A stretch of 64,000 bases of DNA from Phaffia rhodozyma (lineage: Eukaryota; Basidiomycota; Tremellomycetes; Cystofilobasidiales; Mrakiaceae): contig JACGZH010000005.1 of NCBI GenBank assembly GCA_014706385.1, forward strand, positions 806,001 through 870,000. The letters run 5' to 3'. The notes beneath the pieces were generated by a model, which had not been told where the DNA came from, ran no database searches, and was given only the letters and a program-made list of their open reading frames with translations. The position numbers were made by a program, and so were the translations under genes. The number at the start of each line of letters is the position of its first letter. Positions within the stretch are counted from its first letter, which is position 1. Of this stretch, positions 10,906 to 22,159 are shown piece by piece.

Positions 10906-13900
10906 TTAGTTGTTCAACAAACTCGAAAGTGAGTATTTTGAAGTTGAGGTTGATAGCGGTCGTCTAGATGGTTCCGTCCCACCAATAGCTTTTTGTCCAT
11001 CAGGGGACGATTCTAGTTGCCCGTTGGCTTGCACGGGCTGATGTTCGGTCGAGACGGAGGTGGAGGCAGAGGCCGGGACGGCCGATGTAAGAGGAGGCGA
11101 CATGCTTAGCCTTGATTCGGTCGACATCAGATTTTTCTCGATCAGCTTGAGAGGGGATGAATGAGAAGGGAGATCCTGGGTAACCGATCGAACAAATCCG
11201 GTCTCGGCCGTGGTTTCAAGAGATGTAGGGACGGGTATATGCTCGGCTGGCTCCTTTGGATCCGAAGGTGGTTTGGTGATGGAGTTTTCGACGACGGGGG
11301 CGGCGGCAGCTGCATCGTCGTTGTTTTTTGGAGAGGGAAGTGATGTAAGGATAGACTGGTTGGGGAGAGGTGATCCGGCCGGCGATGGTTCTCGTACTAG
11401 CGTACATTCCTTTAGATGGGCTTTGAGTCGCTCTGGATCCCAAGATACGTATCCGGTCTTCTTCTTTTCTTCTCCTTCCTCTTCCTTGCCCTCCTCTTTT
11501 TCCTTTTTGTCCTCCTTGTCTTCCTTATCCTCTCTGTCCTCCTTGCTTTCTTCATCCTCCTTGCTCTCTTTATCCTCCTTGCCTTCCTTGTCCTTCTCGT
11601 CATTCTCATCCTTCTCGTCCTTTTCTTCCTTCTCGGTAGTAACTGTGTCTACTTCTACGTCCATCTTGTCCTCGTTCGTATCCTTGCCGACATCATCACT
11701 TACGTCCTTATCAACATTCCCATCCGTCTCTGGCGTATGCTGTATCTCCTCTATCGACGGTTCCTCTGTCGGTTCTTCTTCCGGGTTACACACTGGACAA
11801 GGGAACCCACCTCGGACGGCGGACCGGACAACCTGGACAGACTCTCCGGTTGGAAGGATGACATCAACAGTGGTCAAGTGGGAGACTCTCCGATGGAATT
11901 CCTTTGTGCTTTCAGTCTGGAAGTTGATGTGAGGGATACATTCTGTGCATTCCCATCGACCTTTCTCTTCCTTCTCGCCGTCCTCATCCTGGTCTGTCTG
12001 CTTATCTTTATGTAGCTGCTCTTGCTCTCTCTCTTTTTCATCCCGCTCATCGTTCTTCCCGTCAGTCTTGGTCTTGTCCTCGCCCGTTGCTTCGTTTGAT
12101 TCTTGGTGATTTTTCTCCAGCTGGGAGGCCGCCCACGGCCGGGTGATCCGGACATGGACTAGATCCAAGATCGCTCGCTTCCTCTTTAGAGGCCAGCGAT
12201 GTAGGCGTTTTTCGTGCTCAGCCTGCTCGTCCGGCGAGTCAAACCGGACGGACGGATAGACGATGCAGAACGGACAGCTTGGTCTGTCATCAGGTGGGGG
12301 CGTTGGAAGTTTCGGTGAGGGCTGTCGAGGTGGAATTTTTGGTTGACTAGTTGGACCGGGCGTGGAGGTAGACCGAGAAGGTGGTTGTTGCTGCTGTTGT
12401 TGCTGATGTTGTTGTTGCTGTAGCATCTGCTGGTACAACTGCTGCTCTTGGTGTTGCTGATAGTACTGCTGTTGCTGCTGCGCCGGGTACTGGGCACGGA
12501 ATGCATCAAAAGACGGAATCTGTCCGAACAGCCGATTTGGCTGAGATTGAATGATCGATTGACCTGGGTAAGATGTTGACGTGGCCGAGAGCGAGGGAGA
12601 GGTTGAGGTCGAGTGGGGTCCTGCCCCAGGGCGAGGAGGTGGTGGAAGATAGGCTGAGGGCCAGCCGGCGTGTGGATAGAATTGATTCGCCTGATTTGAG
12701 CCGGGAGCAGGAGACTGATGGAACATGATGCCTCCTGGACTGAGAAGGCCTTGATCGGGTCCACCAGGACTATCGAATGAAAGACCGGTGGGGTGTGCAC
12801 CTTCGAGATCAAGATTCTTCGGTTTTGCCCTGCTCTTTCTCGGCTTGATCCTTCTTTTGACGGCTGGCTCTTGTGTCTCTTCTTCCTGTCCATCCGGCTC
12901 GCCCTCCGGTTCGTCCTCACCGATCTCGTTCCTGAGTCCGGACCCACCACCGGCAACGCTCCAAGTTTCGGTCGGCCGTCTTTTCTTCTTCTTGACGTCC
13001 GGGTGAAGGGCCTGGACGTGAGCCTCTTTTGTATCCGCGTTATCGAATGAGACCTGAGGAGTGCACAGTCTACAGTAGAACCGTTTCTGACGATATTTGA
13101 TCAATACCGATCCGCCGTTGGCGGAAGCAACCGGGGAACCGTCTGCGGAGAAGGAGCCTATTCTAGGAAGCGGACTAGCGGACACGGGCAGGGTAGCGGC
13201 GACGAACGTCGGTTCAGGATCCGATTGGGCGCCTGGAGAGGTAGGTGCGTGTGAGGCGTAGCCTTTGAAGAATGTGGGCGGATAGGCCGAGAGCGGGGGG
13301 AAGACCGAGGTACATGAAGTAGTGCAGTGCCAGGTGAGCCTGTCCGGGTCTTTGTGTGAAAATCCTACGCACCGGGGACAAGTGAACGTGTGAGAACCAG
13401 GTGACCGGGGGACATCGAGGACTGTTCGTTCGTAAGAGAGTCTACAGGGGTGAGATGATGGTCACAGAGGATGGGCCGAGGAAAGGGAGAGAAAAGAAAG
13501 TGACTGACCTTGTCCGGAGGGATGATTGATTGGCGTTGTCTCCTGATGGACGACTCGATGATGGTCCTAAGAAGAGTGACCAGAGCAGGAGCAAACAAAA
13601 CCAGGTCAACCATTGAATTATGACGAGGGTAAGAGCAACGCAAGATGAGAACAAAAACAAGGATTTACCTTGAGATGAATGATAGTAGGATACTCGATCG
13701 AGTCGTCACAATCTTCACAGGTATACGACTTTTCTGGCCATTTACTCAGACAAGAGAGTACGTGTCGTTTCAGTCTGACCGGGTCTCTATCCGCATGGCT
13801 TATGCACCGTGGACAACTAAACGTCCCGCTCGTCGGGTCTCGAAAGCATTCGTAGGCTAAGAATACGGAAGAGAGGAAGAAGATGAGCCCAGGTATCTGA

Positions 13901-14210
13901 GTAACCGTTCCCGTCCAAGAAGACCAGAGATACTTACACTCGCCGGTGACCGGGTGGTTGATCATACTGGAGGCCTGGTGGGTGATTCGATGGTGAACCT
14001 GGGAAGAGATGATAGTCAGTCAGTTTTGTGTGTCTGTTCCTGAATGCTTGTGTGCCTGTGTGCCTGGCTGGGCGTTGAGAAAGAGAGGGGGTCCGAGCGC
14101 ACCTTTCGTTCGCCCTCCTTTGAAAACACGTGCGGAGGCTCACAATAGTGACAGGTAAATATCTTGCCGGTCGGCACGGCGGCCGGAGAAGGCTGGGGAG
14201 AGTCCTCCAT
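10906..14210 (-). CDS. Uncharacterised protein with multiple C-x2-C...H zinc-finger-like motifs, poly-Gln and acidic repeats
   Basis: Not recognised by family. ATG 14210 starts MEDSPQPSPAAVPTGKIFTC, directly entering a first C-x2-C motif. Finger-like units recur: FTCHYCEPPHVF; FSCPRCISHADRDPVRLKRH; YTCEDCDDSIEYPTIIH; FTCPRCVGFSHKDPDRLTWH; FYCRLCTPQVSF with a later HVQALH; CPFCIVYPSVRFDS with HEKRLH; WECTECIPHINFQ with HRRVSH; and FPCPVC paired with a late DPERLKAHLKEC. Several share the DPxRLxxH signature, so they are divergent copies of one unit. Between them are a basic stretch (KKKKRRPTETW; KRRIKPRKSRAKPK), a Gln-rich tract (about 12384–12495) and a Lys/Glu/Asp repeat (about 11440–11640). 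The last exon alone is over 750 codons. Nuclear nucleic-acid or protein binding is a reasonable guess. It is divergent from HRD3. Confidence 0.75.
11440..11640 (-). repeat. Low-complexity Lys/Glu/Asp-encoding repeat
   Basis: Imperfect tandem of short units encoding KEDKE/KEDE-type residues inside the finger-protein gene. Seen as repeated tcctcctt-like units on the + strand. It is probably a disordered, highly charged linker. Confidence 0.8.
12384..12495 (-). repeat. Poly-glutamine-encoding trinucleotide tract
   Basis: Interrupted CAG/CAA tract coding for runs such as QQQQQYYQQHQEQQLYQQ and a further Gln-rich run, inside the finger-protein gene. It is a likely length-variable microsatellite. 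Confidence 0.85.
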
Positions 14211-14980
14211 CGGGTGTGTCGTTTCCAAGAAAGAGAGACAGGAGGAGGAACAATGAACAGATCAGGAGGAAGCACGCTTAGACGGTTCTTAGGTGAATGT
14301 GATGAGCGGTGTATCAAGCGGCGTGAGCGATGTGAGCAATGCGATCGATACGTGTGAGTAGACGGGTATGATACGCGAAGAGAGTGTGTGTGTGTTGTGT
14401 CGAACGGGAAAAAAAGAGAGGATGATGAAGATGATGAAGACGATGATGAAGAAGAAGGAAAAAGAAAGAACAACACGGGCAAGAGCAAAGGCAAGAAGAA
14501 GAGAAATCAGTCAATCAGTCAGAAGAGTCCCTCGATGGAACCAACGGAACAATATTTTTTTCTCTGCTTGCTGTCTCTCGCCAGACACTCAACCCCGGTT
14601 ACCCATGGTATCCTTCCGACGGTTACCTAAAAGACCCAGTCGTCAGAACTCCAGTGAGAATGTCAAAGCGGAACGACACACCGCCCGGCTTAGCTAAGCT
14701 TCCCTCTCTCCTTGTTAGGGTTATGTACTCACCAGCCCTACACCCTGGTTACAACGTTACACTCATCCGCAGTTGATCTTACCGGTTCCTGTCCCTTGCC
14801 CTGTTTTTCCATCTCGCCACGTAATCAGTTCCATCAGAAGGAAACTCCGTGTGTGCGTGTGTAGATCTCTGTGTGAGAGAGAAAGCGAGCGTCTGCCTTC
14901 TTTCTTGTCAATCCTCTCAGTCTTTCTTCTTCTTCTTCTTCCATCTCTCTTTCGGTCTCCCACTCACTTCTCTCTTCAGA
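14211..14980. promoter_or_regulatory. Divergent promoter, finger protein / HRD3
   Basis: About 770 bases between divergent start codons. It holds a (GATGA/GATGAA)-like purine microsatellite at about 14418–14460 and a pyrimidine-rich stretch (about 14890–14960) just before the HRD3 ATG. No convincing gene seen; open frames here are low-complexity. Confidence 0.5.
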
Positions 14981-17900
14981 ATGAACAAAAGGAAGAGCAG
15001 GATCAGACTTGCACTCTGCCTGTGTGTCCTCCTCTCGGTCGCTTGGGCAAATGATCGAGAGATTCCACAGACAGTCATCACGCTCGATACTGATACACCA
15101 TCAAATGGACACCACCATCAGACAAACACACTTCCATCTTCAGGAACAGAACTCGAACTAGACCATTCGGCCCAACAGTCGATACCGAAAGAACCTCCAT
15201 CCGAGGTAGACATTGCCAAAGGTAAGATAGACAGGCGCGCGCGCGCGTCTCTCCCTCACACACACACACACACACACACTTCGATTAACACTGGGCACCT
15301 CCGTCTTATTTGTCTTCTTCTGCCCACCTATCTATCTGCTTTACTCACACAGCATGTAACCATCTCACACGAGCACTCGAACTGCTGGCCAGTCTACCCA
15401 CCAATCCACCTCGATCCCTCATCCCGCCACAGACATTCATGATGCTCTCGACCGCCAACCCAGACCCTGCTTCCCGACCCTCTCGCATCCATCAGCTCGT
15501 TCACGCCCTCAGACAGCGCTTCTGGAAGGAAGGATATGAGACTAGGCTACCGGCTGGTGGAAAGGAAACCAAGCAGGCAGGTAAACTAGGCAGACTTGAG
15601 ACGGACATTCTCGAGAAATCAAGAGAGATCCTCACTCAGCTCGATAAAGCCCTCAGCGGAGGCTGTCCCGACGCTTGGGGAACCAGGGGTCATATCGCCA
15701 TGGTTCGTTCAGTCAAAGACTCTTGTTGGACTGTTTCTCACACTAAGCATGACACTGTCTCCTCTTTCATCTCAGTTTCCTCCAGCCCCTATGAGACAGA
15801 ACCTCAAGCTCGCGTACCACGCGTTCTCGGTACGTTCGGTTGTCCTTCTCTCTTCTTTTTTCTGATTTCTTGAGAAGATAACACTCGGCGTGTATTCAAT
15901 CGAAAAAATCTAGGAGCATGCTCGTCTTACTGGAAACTCAACCGCGCAATACATGCTAGGATTCTTCCATTCCACAGGATACGGAGACGTTGTTCCTATT
16001 GACCAGGGTAAAGTGCGTCCGGTCTCGTCGTCTTCTTCTAAATCCGCATTATCCTCATCTATCGGCGTACGATGTTTCTAATCCCAAGAGTTTTCTCCTC
16101 TTTCGTTTTTATTTCTTCTCTCTCTCGCATTTCCTCAAATGCACATCATTCCCCTCACTTAGGCTTTGCTCTACTACTCTTTCGCAGCACTTCAGAATCA
16201 CCCAGGTGCAGAACAGTCTTTGGCCTACAAATACTGGGCTGGAATTGGCGTTAAAGAGGACTGCATGATGGCTCTTGGCTGGTACGAGAGTGCTGCCGAA
16301 CAAAGTTCGTCTTGGTCTTTCTGTTTAAAATTTCTTACCTTCTTTGTGCGCCCTGCTGACATGTAGGCTTTGGCTCTCTCTCAGTGTACAGTCACTTTTT
16401 GACCGGCCCCAAAGGTGGTCGCACTCTTCCCATTACGCCTACTCGGCTCTCCGATCTCGCTGGAGGAGCTTATGGCCTGGGGGCGAGCTGGGCTGTACGT
16501 TCTCTACATTCTCTCTCATCTGTCCACCTATGCGTTCTCTATATTCTCCTAAAACTCTGTCTAAACGATCTCAAACTTACCCACCCTTCTTCTTGGCCGA
16601 CACTTAGAGCACCGGAGTTAACATAAAAAAAGCTGCCATCAGGGCTGGTATCGCTCGAAGTGGAGGAGAAACATGGGATGACATCTTGGATTATTACAAA
16701 GTGAGTCTCCTAGAGCTACGCATCGTTTCCTCTGTCAAGTGATCCTTTTGCCAACGTTCTTGTGTGCACCTCATCTCAACGACAGTATCACTCTGAGCGT
16801 GGCTCGCACTCATATTCTCTGAAGCTAGGGAAGTTTTACTACATGGGTTCCATATAGTATGTCGACCCTTATCCTTCTCGATCATCTCTCTTTCGCGTGC
16901 TCACTTCAATTCTGTCTTTTCTGGTTCGCTCACATACATCATTACAGCACGGCTCCCGGAGGTCATGCCTCGGGTGCAGAAGGCGCAGGCCGAATCGCCC
17001 AATCGTTCGATCTCGCGACCTCTTACTTTCTCAAAGCAGCCTATCCAATCTGGCCCTCTGAACAGAGCGGGATCATCAAACGACGGGCAAAAAATGGTAA
17101 GGAGATGGAATTCGACCATGTCACCATTGAATCGGCTGCGTATGCAGCCGGCTTCCTCGGCAGGATGAATCTCCGAGGAGAAGGCGGGAAGGGCAAGCCT
17201 GACTATGTAAAGGCGAAACTCTGGTTTGATCGTGGGGCAAGCTATGTGAGTCTATTTCTCAGACGTTCTCCTCTGTTCGTCGCAAACGCGGATCAGAGTG
17301 ATTGACCCGGTCATCTCCCTTGCCTCTCTTACAAGGGCGAACGAGAATGCTACAACGGATTAGGAATCATCTACCGCGATGGACTTGGAGTAAAACGAGA
17401 TTTGGCAAAAGCAAAGGCTCATTTTGAAGCGGCATCAGCCCTAGACCATGCAGAGGCTCAGATCAACCTTGCCAAACTGCTTGCCGGTCGGTACTTTCTT
17501 TTCACCTCTCAGAACCTCTATTTCCCTCAATTTAACTCAACTACGTTTGCACTCTTCCCTTTTCACAAACTTTCATCGATGGTTTAAGGAGATCCTAACA
17601 TGGCCACAAAATACCTCCAATTGGCTCTCCGAGCGGGCTCCCCGTTCGAGGGTTACTACCACCTAGGCTCGATGTACGCTTCTAGTGCTAAAGCGCAGGT
17701 TGAAGCAAACCTTCGGCCAGAGACTTGTGGTCCGGCAGTAACCCACCTGAAGCTTGTGGTCGAACGAGGTTGTTGGAAGGATAATGTCGTTGGCACTGCC
17801 GATCAGGCCTGGGAAAGAGGAGAGACCGACAAGGCGGTTCGTTGTCGTCTGCTTTCTTCTGGTTTTCTCAGACGCGAAGCCCACACATGTACTTTATTCT

Positions 17901-19662
17901 CTGACAAGTCTCTATCTCTATCTGCCTTATGTATAGTTCTTGGGATGGTGGATGGCAGCCGAGCGAGGGTATGAGAGCGCTCAGAACAATCTAGCCTATC
18001 TACTCGATCAAGGTTCGTTTCGCGTTTTCTTTTCTTTCTCTATCAGATGATCGATCCTGTCTCACTGATCCTGGGCCAACCTTCTGTTCTCATCCGCATT
18101 GTTCGTGGCGTCAAAATCAGATCCTCCACTGTACAGTCTCCCCTGGAGGTCCTTCGGAGCGAATAACGTGACAGCAAAACTGGCACTCGACCAATGGACT
18201 CGGTCCGCCGCTCAAGGCGAGATTGATTCGCTCATCAAGGTAAGAACGAGAGACTTTCACTCCTTTCGCCTTCCTGTTTGCCGACCTAGCTTAACAAACA
18301 CGATCGTTTCATTCTCGGGTTGACGTACGTCTTTCAGGTCGGAGATTACTTTTATAAAGGCTTGGATGGCTCGGGCGAGCCTCAATATGAGAAAGCAGCC
18401 GGCTACTATCAGGCTGGTTCGTCACTTCTTTCACATGCATTTTGAATCTACTCTTCCAGTTTAATATGATGGTATTGACAGTTGACTCTTGTCCCATTTA
18501 TGTATACTTCCAATTGGATATCTCCTTGTGTTCGTTCAGCGGCCGAACGGCAAGATTCTGCTCTGGCGTTTTTTAACTTGGGACATATGTACGAGAACGG
18601 GTTAGGAGTTCCAAAGGTTCGTTTCCCATCATGTCTTTCAATCGCTCTTCTATCTTTATACTAACGAGTTGTTCTATTTTTGTTTTAAAAAGGATTGGCA
18701 TCTGGCCAAACGAAACTATGATCTTGCGCTCGAGACAAACGTCGAAGCTTCCTTCCCTGTACACCTCGCTCTCTCTCGTCTGTATGTGAGATCACTTTGG
18801 TCACTCTTGAGTGGTGGGCCTGAGAAAGGTATCTTCCCATGGAGTTCGGTCGAATCAAAGAAAGCTTCCTCTACGACGGGCTCTGAAGGAGCAGGAGAAG
18901 GAGGAGGAGGAAGTGGAGCAGGGTCTTGGTCGATCAAATCGATAGGGGAAGCGATCGCTCAGAGATGGACAGATCTTGTAGACCAGCTAGACGCCGCTGC
19001 TGCCGCCGGTGCGGGTGCCGAAGGGGATGGACCGGGCGGAGCCGAAAGTGAATGGGGTGCGACAGATGAGTATGGTGCCACGGATGAATACTTTGATGAA
19101 GGCGACTGGACTGCGATGGGTCATCGACAGAGACGACCCAACGGGGAACATGTCGAAGACGATGAAGAAGTCTGGTTCGAGGTGCGACTGTTTTCTCTTA
19201 TTCTTCCTCGTCCTCTTTCCTTCTTTCCCTCGTAATAAAGGCCAAGGGAAAGAGAAAACCGAACGTTATCGTATACTAAAGCTTTCAAATAATCTGGGCC
19301 AAATGAACAGACAATCCTCCTCGTCGTACTTTGCTTCCTTGTCGGATTCTTTGCCTGGCTCCGGGCGTACGTTCTCTCTCTTATTCTTCATGCCAAGCTC
19401 TCTAACTTGTCACAGAGGCCACGAAACATTTCTGACGAGTACTCATCCATCTAATGGCTCTCCTGTGTGATCCCCTTGAACAAATCTCGACGAACAAACA
19501 AACAGTCGATGGACAAGGCAGCAAGCACAAGAAAGAGAGGTAGCTCAACAAGCTCAACAAGCAGCCGGTCAAATCCCTCTTGCTCCTGCTGCTGCTGTCC
19601 AACAACCACCGTTCGTTCCTAGACAGGACATTCCAGGTCCACCATGGCATCCTCTAGCTTAA
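14981..19662 (+). CDS. HRD3: ERAD substrate receptor HRD3 / SEL1L-like protein
   Basis: HRD3/SEL1L is the lumenal partner of the HRD1 ubiquitin ligase. It recruits misfolded glycoproteins for ER-associated degradation. ATG 14981 opens MNKRKSRIRLALCLCVLLSV with a signal peptide probably cut after AWA. The lumenal part carries many Sel1-like repeats, for example AQYMLGFFHSTGYGDVVPID, AEQSLAYKYWAGIGVKEDC, GLGIIYRDGLGVKRDLAKAK, AQNNLAYLLDQ and FFNLGHMYENGLGVPKDWHL. After an acidic low-complexity region comes one transmembrane helix (ILLVVLCFLVGFFAWLRA, about 19309–19365). A short cytosolic tail, rich in Gln/Ala/Pro, ends HPLA, TAA 19660–19662. This layout (signal, Sel1 repeats, C-terminal anchor) is that of SEL1L/HRD3. 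More than ten introns are present; one near 15230–15355 carries GC and CA dinucleotide runs. Confidence 0.95.
15235..15280. repeat. Dinucleotide microsatellites (GC)n and (CA)n in an HRD3 intron
   Basis: A short alternating GC run (about 15235–15247) is followed by a (CA)n run (about 15257–15279). Both lie within the first intron of HRD3. Alternating purine-pyrimidine sequence of this kind may be length-variable. Confidence 0.8.
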
Positions 19663-20238
19663 TTGTCAGGGCCCCATTTGGGCCTTTTCTACCCTTCCTC
19701 AAAACGAAATAAGAATAATCAATGAAAAAATTAACATGTCAGGACTAGCTTCTTCTAGTTTCTCTCTCCTTTCAAAGTCTCGTCTTGTGATGTGTATATG
19801 TATGAGTGAACCAGTGCACATGTATACATGTCTTTGAGCAAGACGTCAACTGGTCTAGCTACTCAACCAGAACTTCCTCACTTGAGGAAAGCGTCTCACA
19901 TGAACTCTCAAGCAAGTAAGAAGAGAACAGGAAGACGGATGAACGATGCGAGGACCGGAAGGAGTCTAGACGGGCAACTTCTCATCAGCAAGAACATTAG
20001 ACGTGGCACGAGTCTTGTTTCACACAATGACGATTAGTTTTCCTCAAGGTTAACAAAGACACTTTTGCACGGGCGATGATCGACAAGATAATTAAGACAC
20101 CAAGAACGGCGAAAATAATCCATAGAACGGATATAAGGAACATGTGGGGGTGACGAGAAGATGGCAGAGACGTGTTTCTGCAAAACAAGCTCGAAGGGGG
20201 TCTTAATCTCATAGGAAGAGTGAAACAGTCATAACTAT
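19663..20238. other. Intergenic, convergent 3' ends of HRD3 and RPL38
   Basis: A/T-rich 3' regions. On the minus strand an ATG at 20212 opens 71 codons to 19997, with one plausible membrane helix (FLISVLWIIFAVLGVLIILS). It overlaps the expected RPL38 3' UTR and has no recognised family, so I do not call it a gene. No RNA gene seen. Confidence 0.5.
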
Positions 20239-21310
20239 TTACTTCTTCTTGGGAAGAGCCTTCTTGCCGATCTCCTGGACATCAAGACCTATTGAATGTT
20301 CCCAACCACAGACACACACCAAGATGGCCGACCAACACATATACGCATTTCCAACGCGACAGAAGGGGGCAATTATAAAATCAAACAGTGTATGATAAGC
20401 ATCGCGTGTGCCGAATGAGATTTGTTTGAGATCCAATGGTTCAAAGAAAGACGAAAAGGAGACAAACCCGGGGGAAGGGACTGCTTAAGCTTCTCAGCCT
20501 TCTCAGGATCAGCGATGGAGAGAGTGTAGAGGTAGGTAGCGCATCGGATCTTGAACTTGGTGACGGCCTTAGCGTTGGGCGAGGTCGAAACAGTCTTCTT
20601 GATCCGGGCGGCTGTGATCACAAATCAAACATGGCAAAACATCCATAGGAGTAGATTAACCTTTGTGCTGACAGAAGAGAATGGTATGAGAAAGAGAACT
20701 TACACCGAGCGTCCTTTCGCCTAGCGATGGTGAGGAACTCCTTGATGTCGCTGATCTCCTTAGGCTGTTTATTTTTTCCATCGAGAGTTGAAAAATCAGA
20801 GAAGTAGAGAAAAGGTAAGTTTTTGTTTATTCTGAGTAAACAAGACACATTTTCTTCTCTCTGCCCCGTACTGCAAGACAGAGACAGGTTGACTAGCGAA
20901 TCGGCCTGATCAAAAGTTTCGAGGGTGTTACCGCAAAGACAGAGTCATGTCGTTTGAGAAGGATTATGGGATCTGTATGGGTGATCAACGACCGCTTCCT
21001 TCTTGGCTTTGGCTTTGTCTCCGTTTCCCTCGCTCCCTCTAAACCCAAAAATCGAGCCTTTTCGGCTGCTCTTTTCCCCTTTGCTCGCCTTCAAGCTTCC
21101 TATCGCATAGGTCATCTCGTTGTTCCTTTTCTTCTTCAAAACATCAGGAGAAAAAAGAAAAAGGTCATGACTTCTCCATCCGCATGTCCCTTTTTCTCCC
21201 TTCCATCCAGAATGAAAAAGCATAGTCGAGAGAGCGAATTCGAGAGCGGTCCGTCCAAATTCAAGAGGAGCAGAAGGGAGGGACTGTATGAGCAAAGAAG
21301 AACTCGCCAT
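20239..21310 (-). CDS. RPL38: 60S ribosomal protein L38 (eL38)
   Basis: eL38 is a small structural protein of the large ribosomal subunit. The spliced protein reads [21 protein letters not shown], then SARIKK...[13 protein letters not shown] and [20 protein letters not shown], ending ALPKKK, TAA 20239–20241. These are hallmark eL38 segments at the normal length of about 80 residues. Internal introns are canonical: after GGT at about 20700 and between CCGG and GTCTTG near 20290–20470. Exon 2 starts at 20764 just after a CAG acceptor and supplies PKEISD in phase 0. The only compatible start I find is ATG 21308–21310, followed by gcgagt, which makes a GC–AG intron directly after the start codon. 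The body is certain; the first exon is inferred. Confidence 0.9.
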
Positions 21311-21492
21311 TTTTCTTGAGAGGTGCTGTGAGGTATCCTACGGGGAAGGGAAGATTCTCTCCTAGCAAGGCCCTTCTGTCAAACTGTGGAAAAAAATACA
21401 CAAGGGTGGGTTTTGGACAAATTTCAGGATAAATTTATGTGCCTTGTGTACTTTACTTGAATATTCAAATATAAAATCTCGATACCTATTAA

Positions 21493-21600
21493 GCCTTAGG
21501 CTTGGTGGGAGTGACCTCAACCGATGGTGGCCGATACATGGCGCTTTTCGACTTGGGTGCCCTCAGACCACATATCACCAAAACCCTATGGATCATGGCC
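21493..21600 (+). repeat. Inverted repeat, left arm
   Basis: Left arm, beginning GCCTTAGG and containing the perfect core shared with the right arm. It ends near CATGGCC. Divergence between arms suggests age or relaxed constraint. Confidence 0.7.
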
Positions 21601-22039
21601 AGGGATGTGACCTGAGTGTTACATGTTGATAACAAACGACTGGTAGATCGTTTCGTCTTCCCATCTTCTCCTGCTCTCCCAATGCATCAGCTTGCAAGCA
21701 TGTAGTCTTTCAGCGCAAATATTCTCGGCACGTTCTGAGATCTATTCTTCTGTGCAGTATCGTTGGAGTCTGAGGGTCGTATATAAGATGGGCTTCCTCT
21801 CCCATCTATAGCATAATCTACCGAGCCTGGATCCTTTGTTAGTTCTCTCGATACTACTCCCTGTTATCTTTGTCCTCTATCCCTGCACTTGAGATCTATC
21901 TCTCGTATCACCTCGCGCCTCTGTTCTCATCAGTCTCAGTCTAAGAGCTTGGGCTTTCACTTCTGTGCTCCTCCCTGTGTTGGTTACACATCCTATAACG
22001 ACATAATTACCTACACAGTTCACGCCCCTAACACAAAAC

Positions 22040-22149
22040 ATATACATGACCCATGGGGTCTTGATGGTTTCCGCTCTGAGAACGCCCAAGTCTAAAGGGC
22101 CATGTATCGACTGCCATCGGTTGAGGTCACTCTCACCATGCCCTAAGGC
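22040..22149 (-). repeat. Inverted repeat, right arm
   Basis: Right arm, in opposite orientation, ending 10 bases from the stop codon of the ABC transporter gene. It is therefore probably transcribed as part of that gene's 3' UTR. Confidence 0.7.
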
Positions 22150-22159
22150 ACACAACCTA

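Larger units (their letters stand above)
21493..22149. mobile_element. Candidate degenerate mobile element: inverted arms around an LTR-like core
   Basis: The arm at about 21493–21600 and the reverse complement of about 22040–22149 align over roughly 105 bases at close to 80% identity by eye. They share an exact 19-base block (gagtgacctcaaccgatgg in one arm's sense). The core has a TATATAAG box (about 21780) and a pyrimidine-rich right side ending GGTTACACA (about 21981–21989), resembling a solo LTR. No transposase, reverse transcriptase or clear target-site duplication is seen. A MITE, a nested solo LTR or a rearranged duplication are all possible. Confidence 0.45.
21311..22159. other. Intergenic region holding a large inverted repeat
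   Basis: About 850 bases between the RPL38 start and the ABC transporter stop. It includes the RPL38 promoter (to about 21480) and then two arms of an inverted repeat with LTR-like sequence between them. No credible protein-coding gene is present. Confidence 0.6.

Noticed and set aside
11210..11932. 240-codon + strand frame of Ser/Leu/Phe repeats
   Set aside because: Antisense shadow of the Lys/Glu/Asp repeat in the finger-protein gene.
11416..12015. 199-codon hydrophobic + strand frame resembling a membrane protein
   Set aside because: Also antisense to the charged repeat; its hydrophobicity is a by-product of reverse-complemented Lys/Glu codons.
13934..14494. 186-codon minus frame overlapping the finger-protein start
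   Set aside because: No ATG supporting it, Ser/Arg/His-rich, competes with the exon carrying the first C-x2-C motif.
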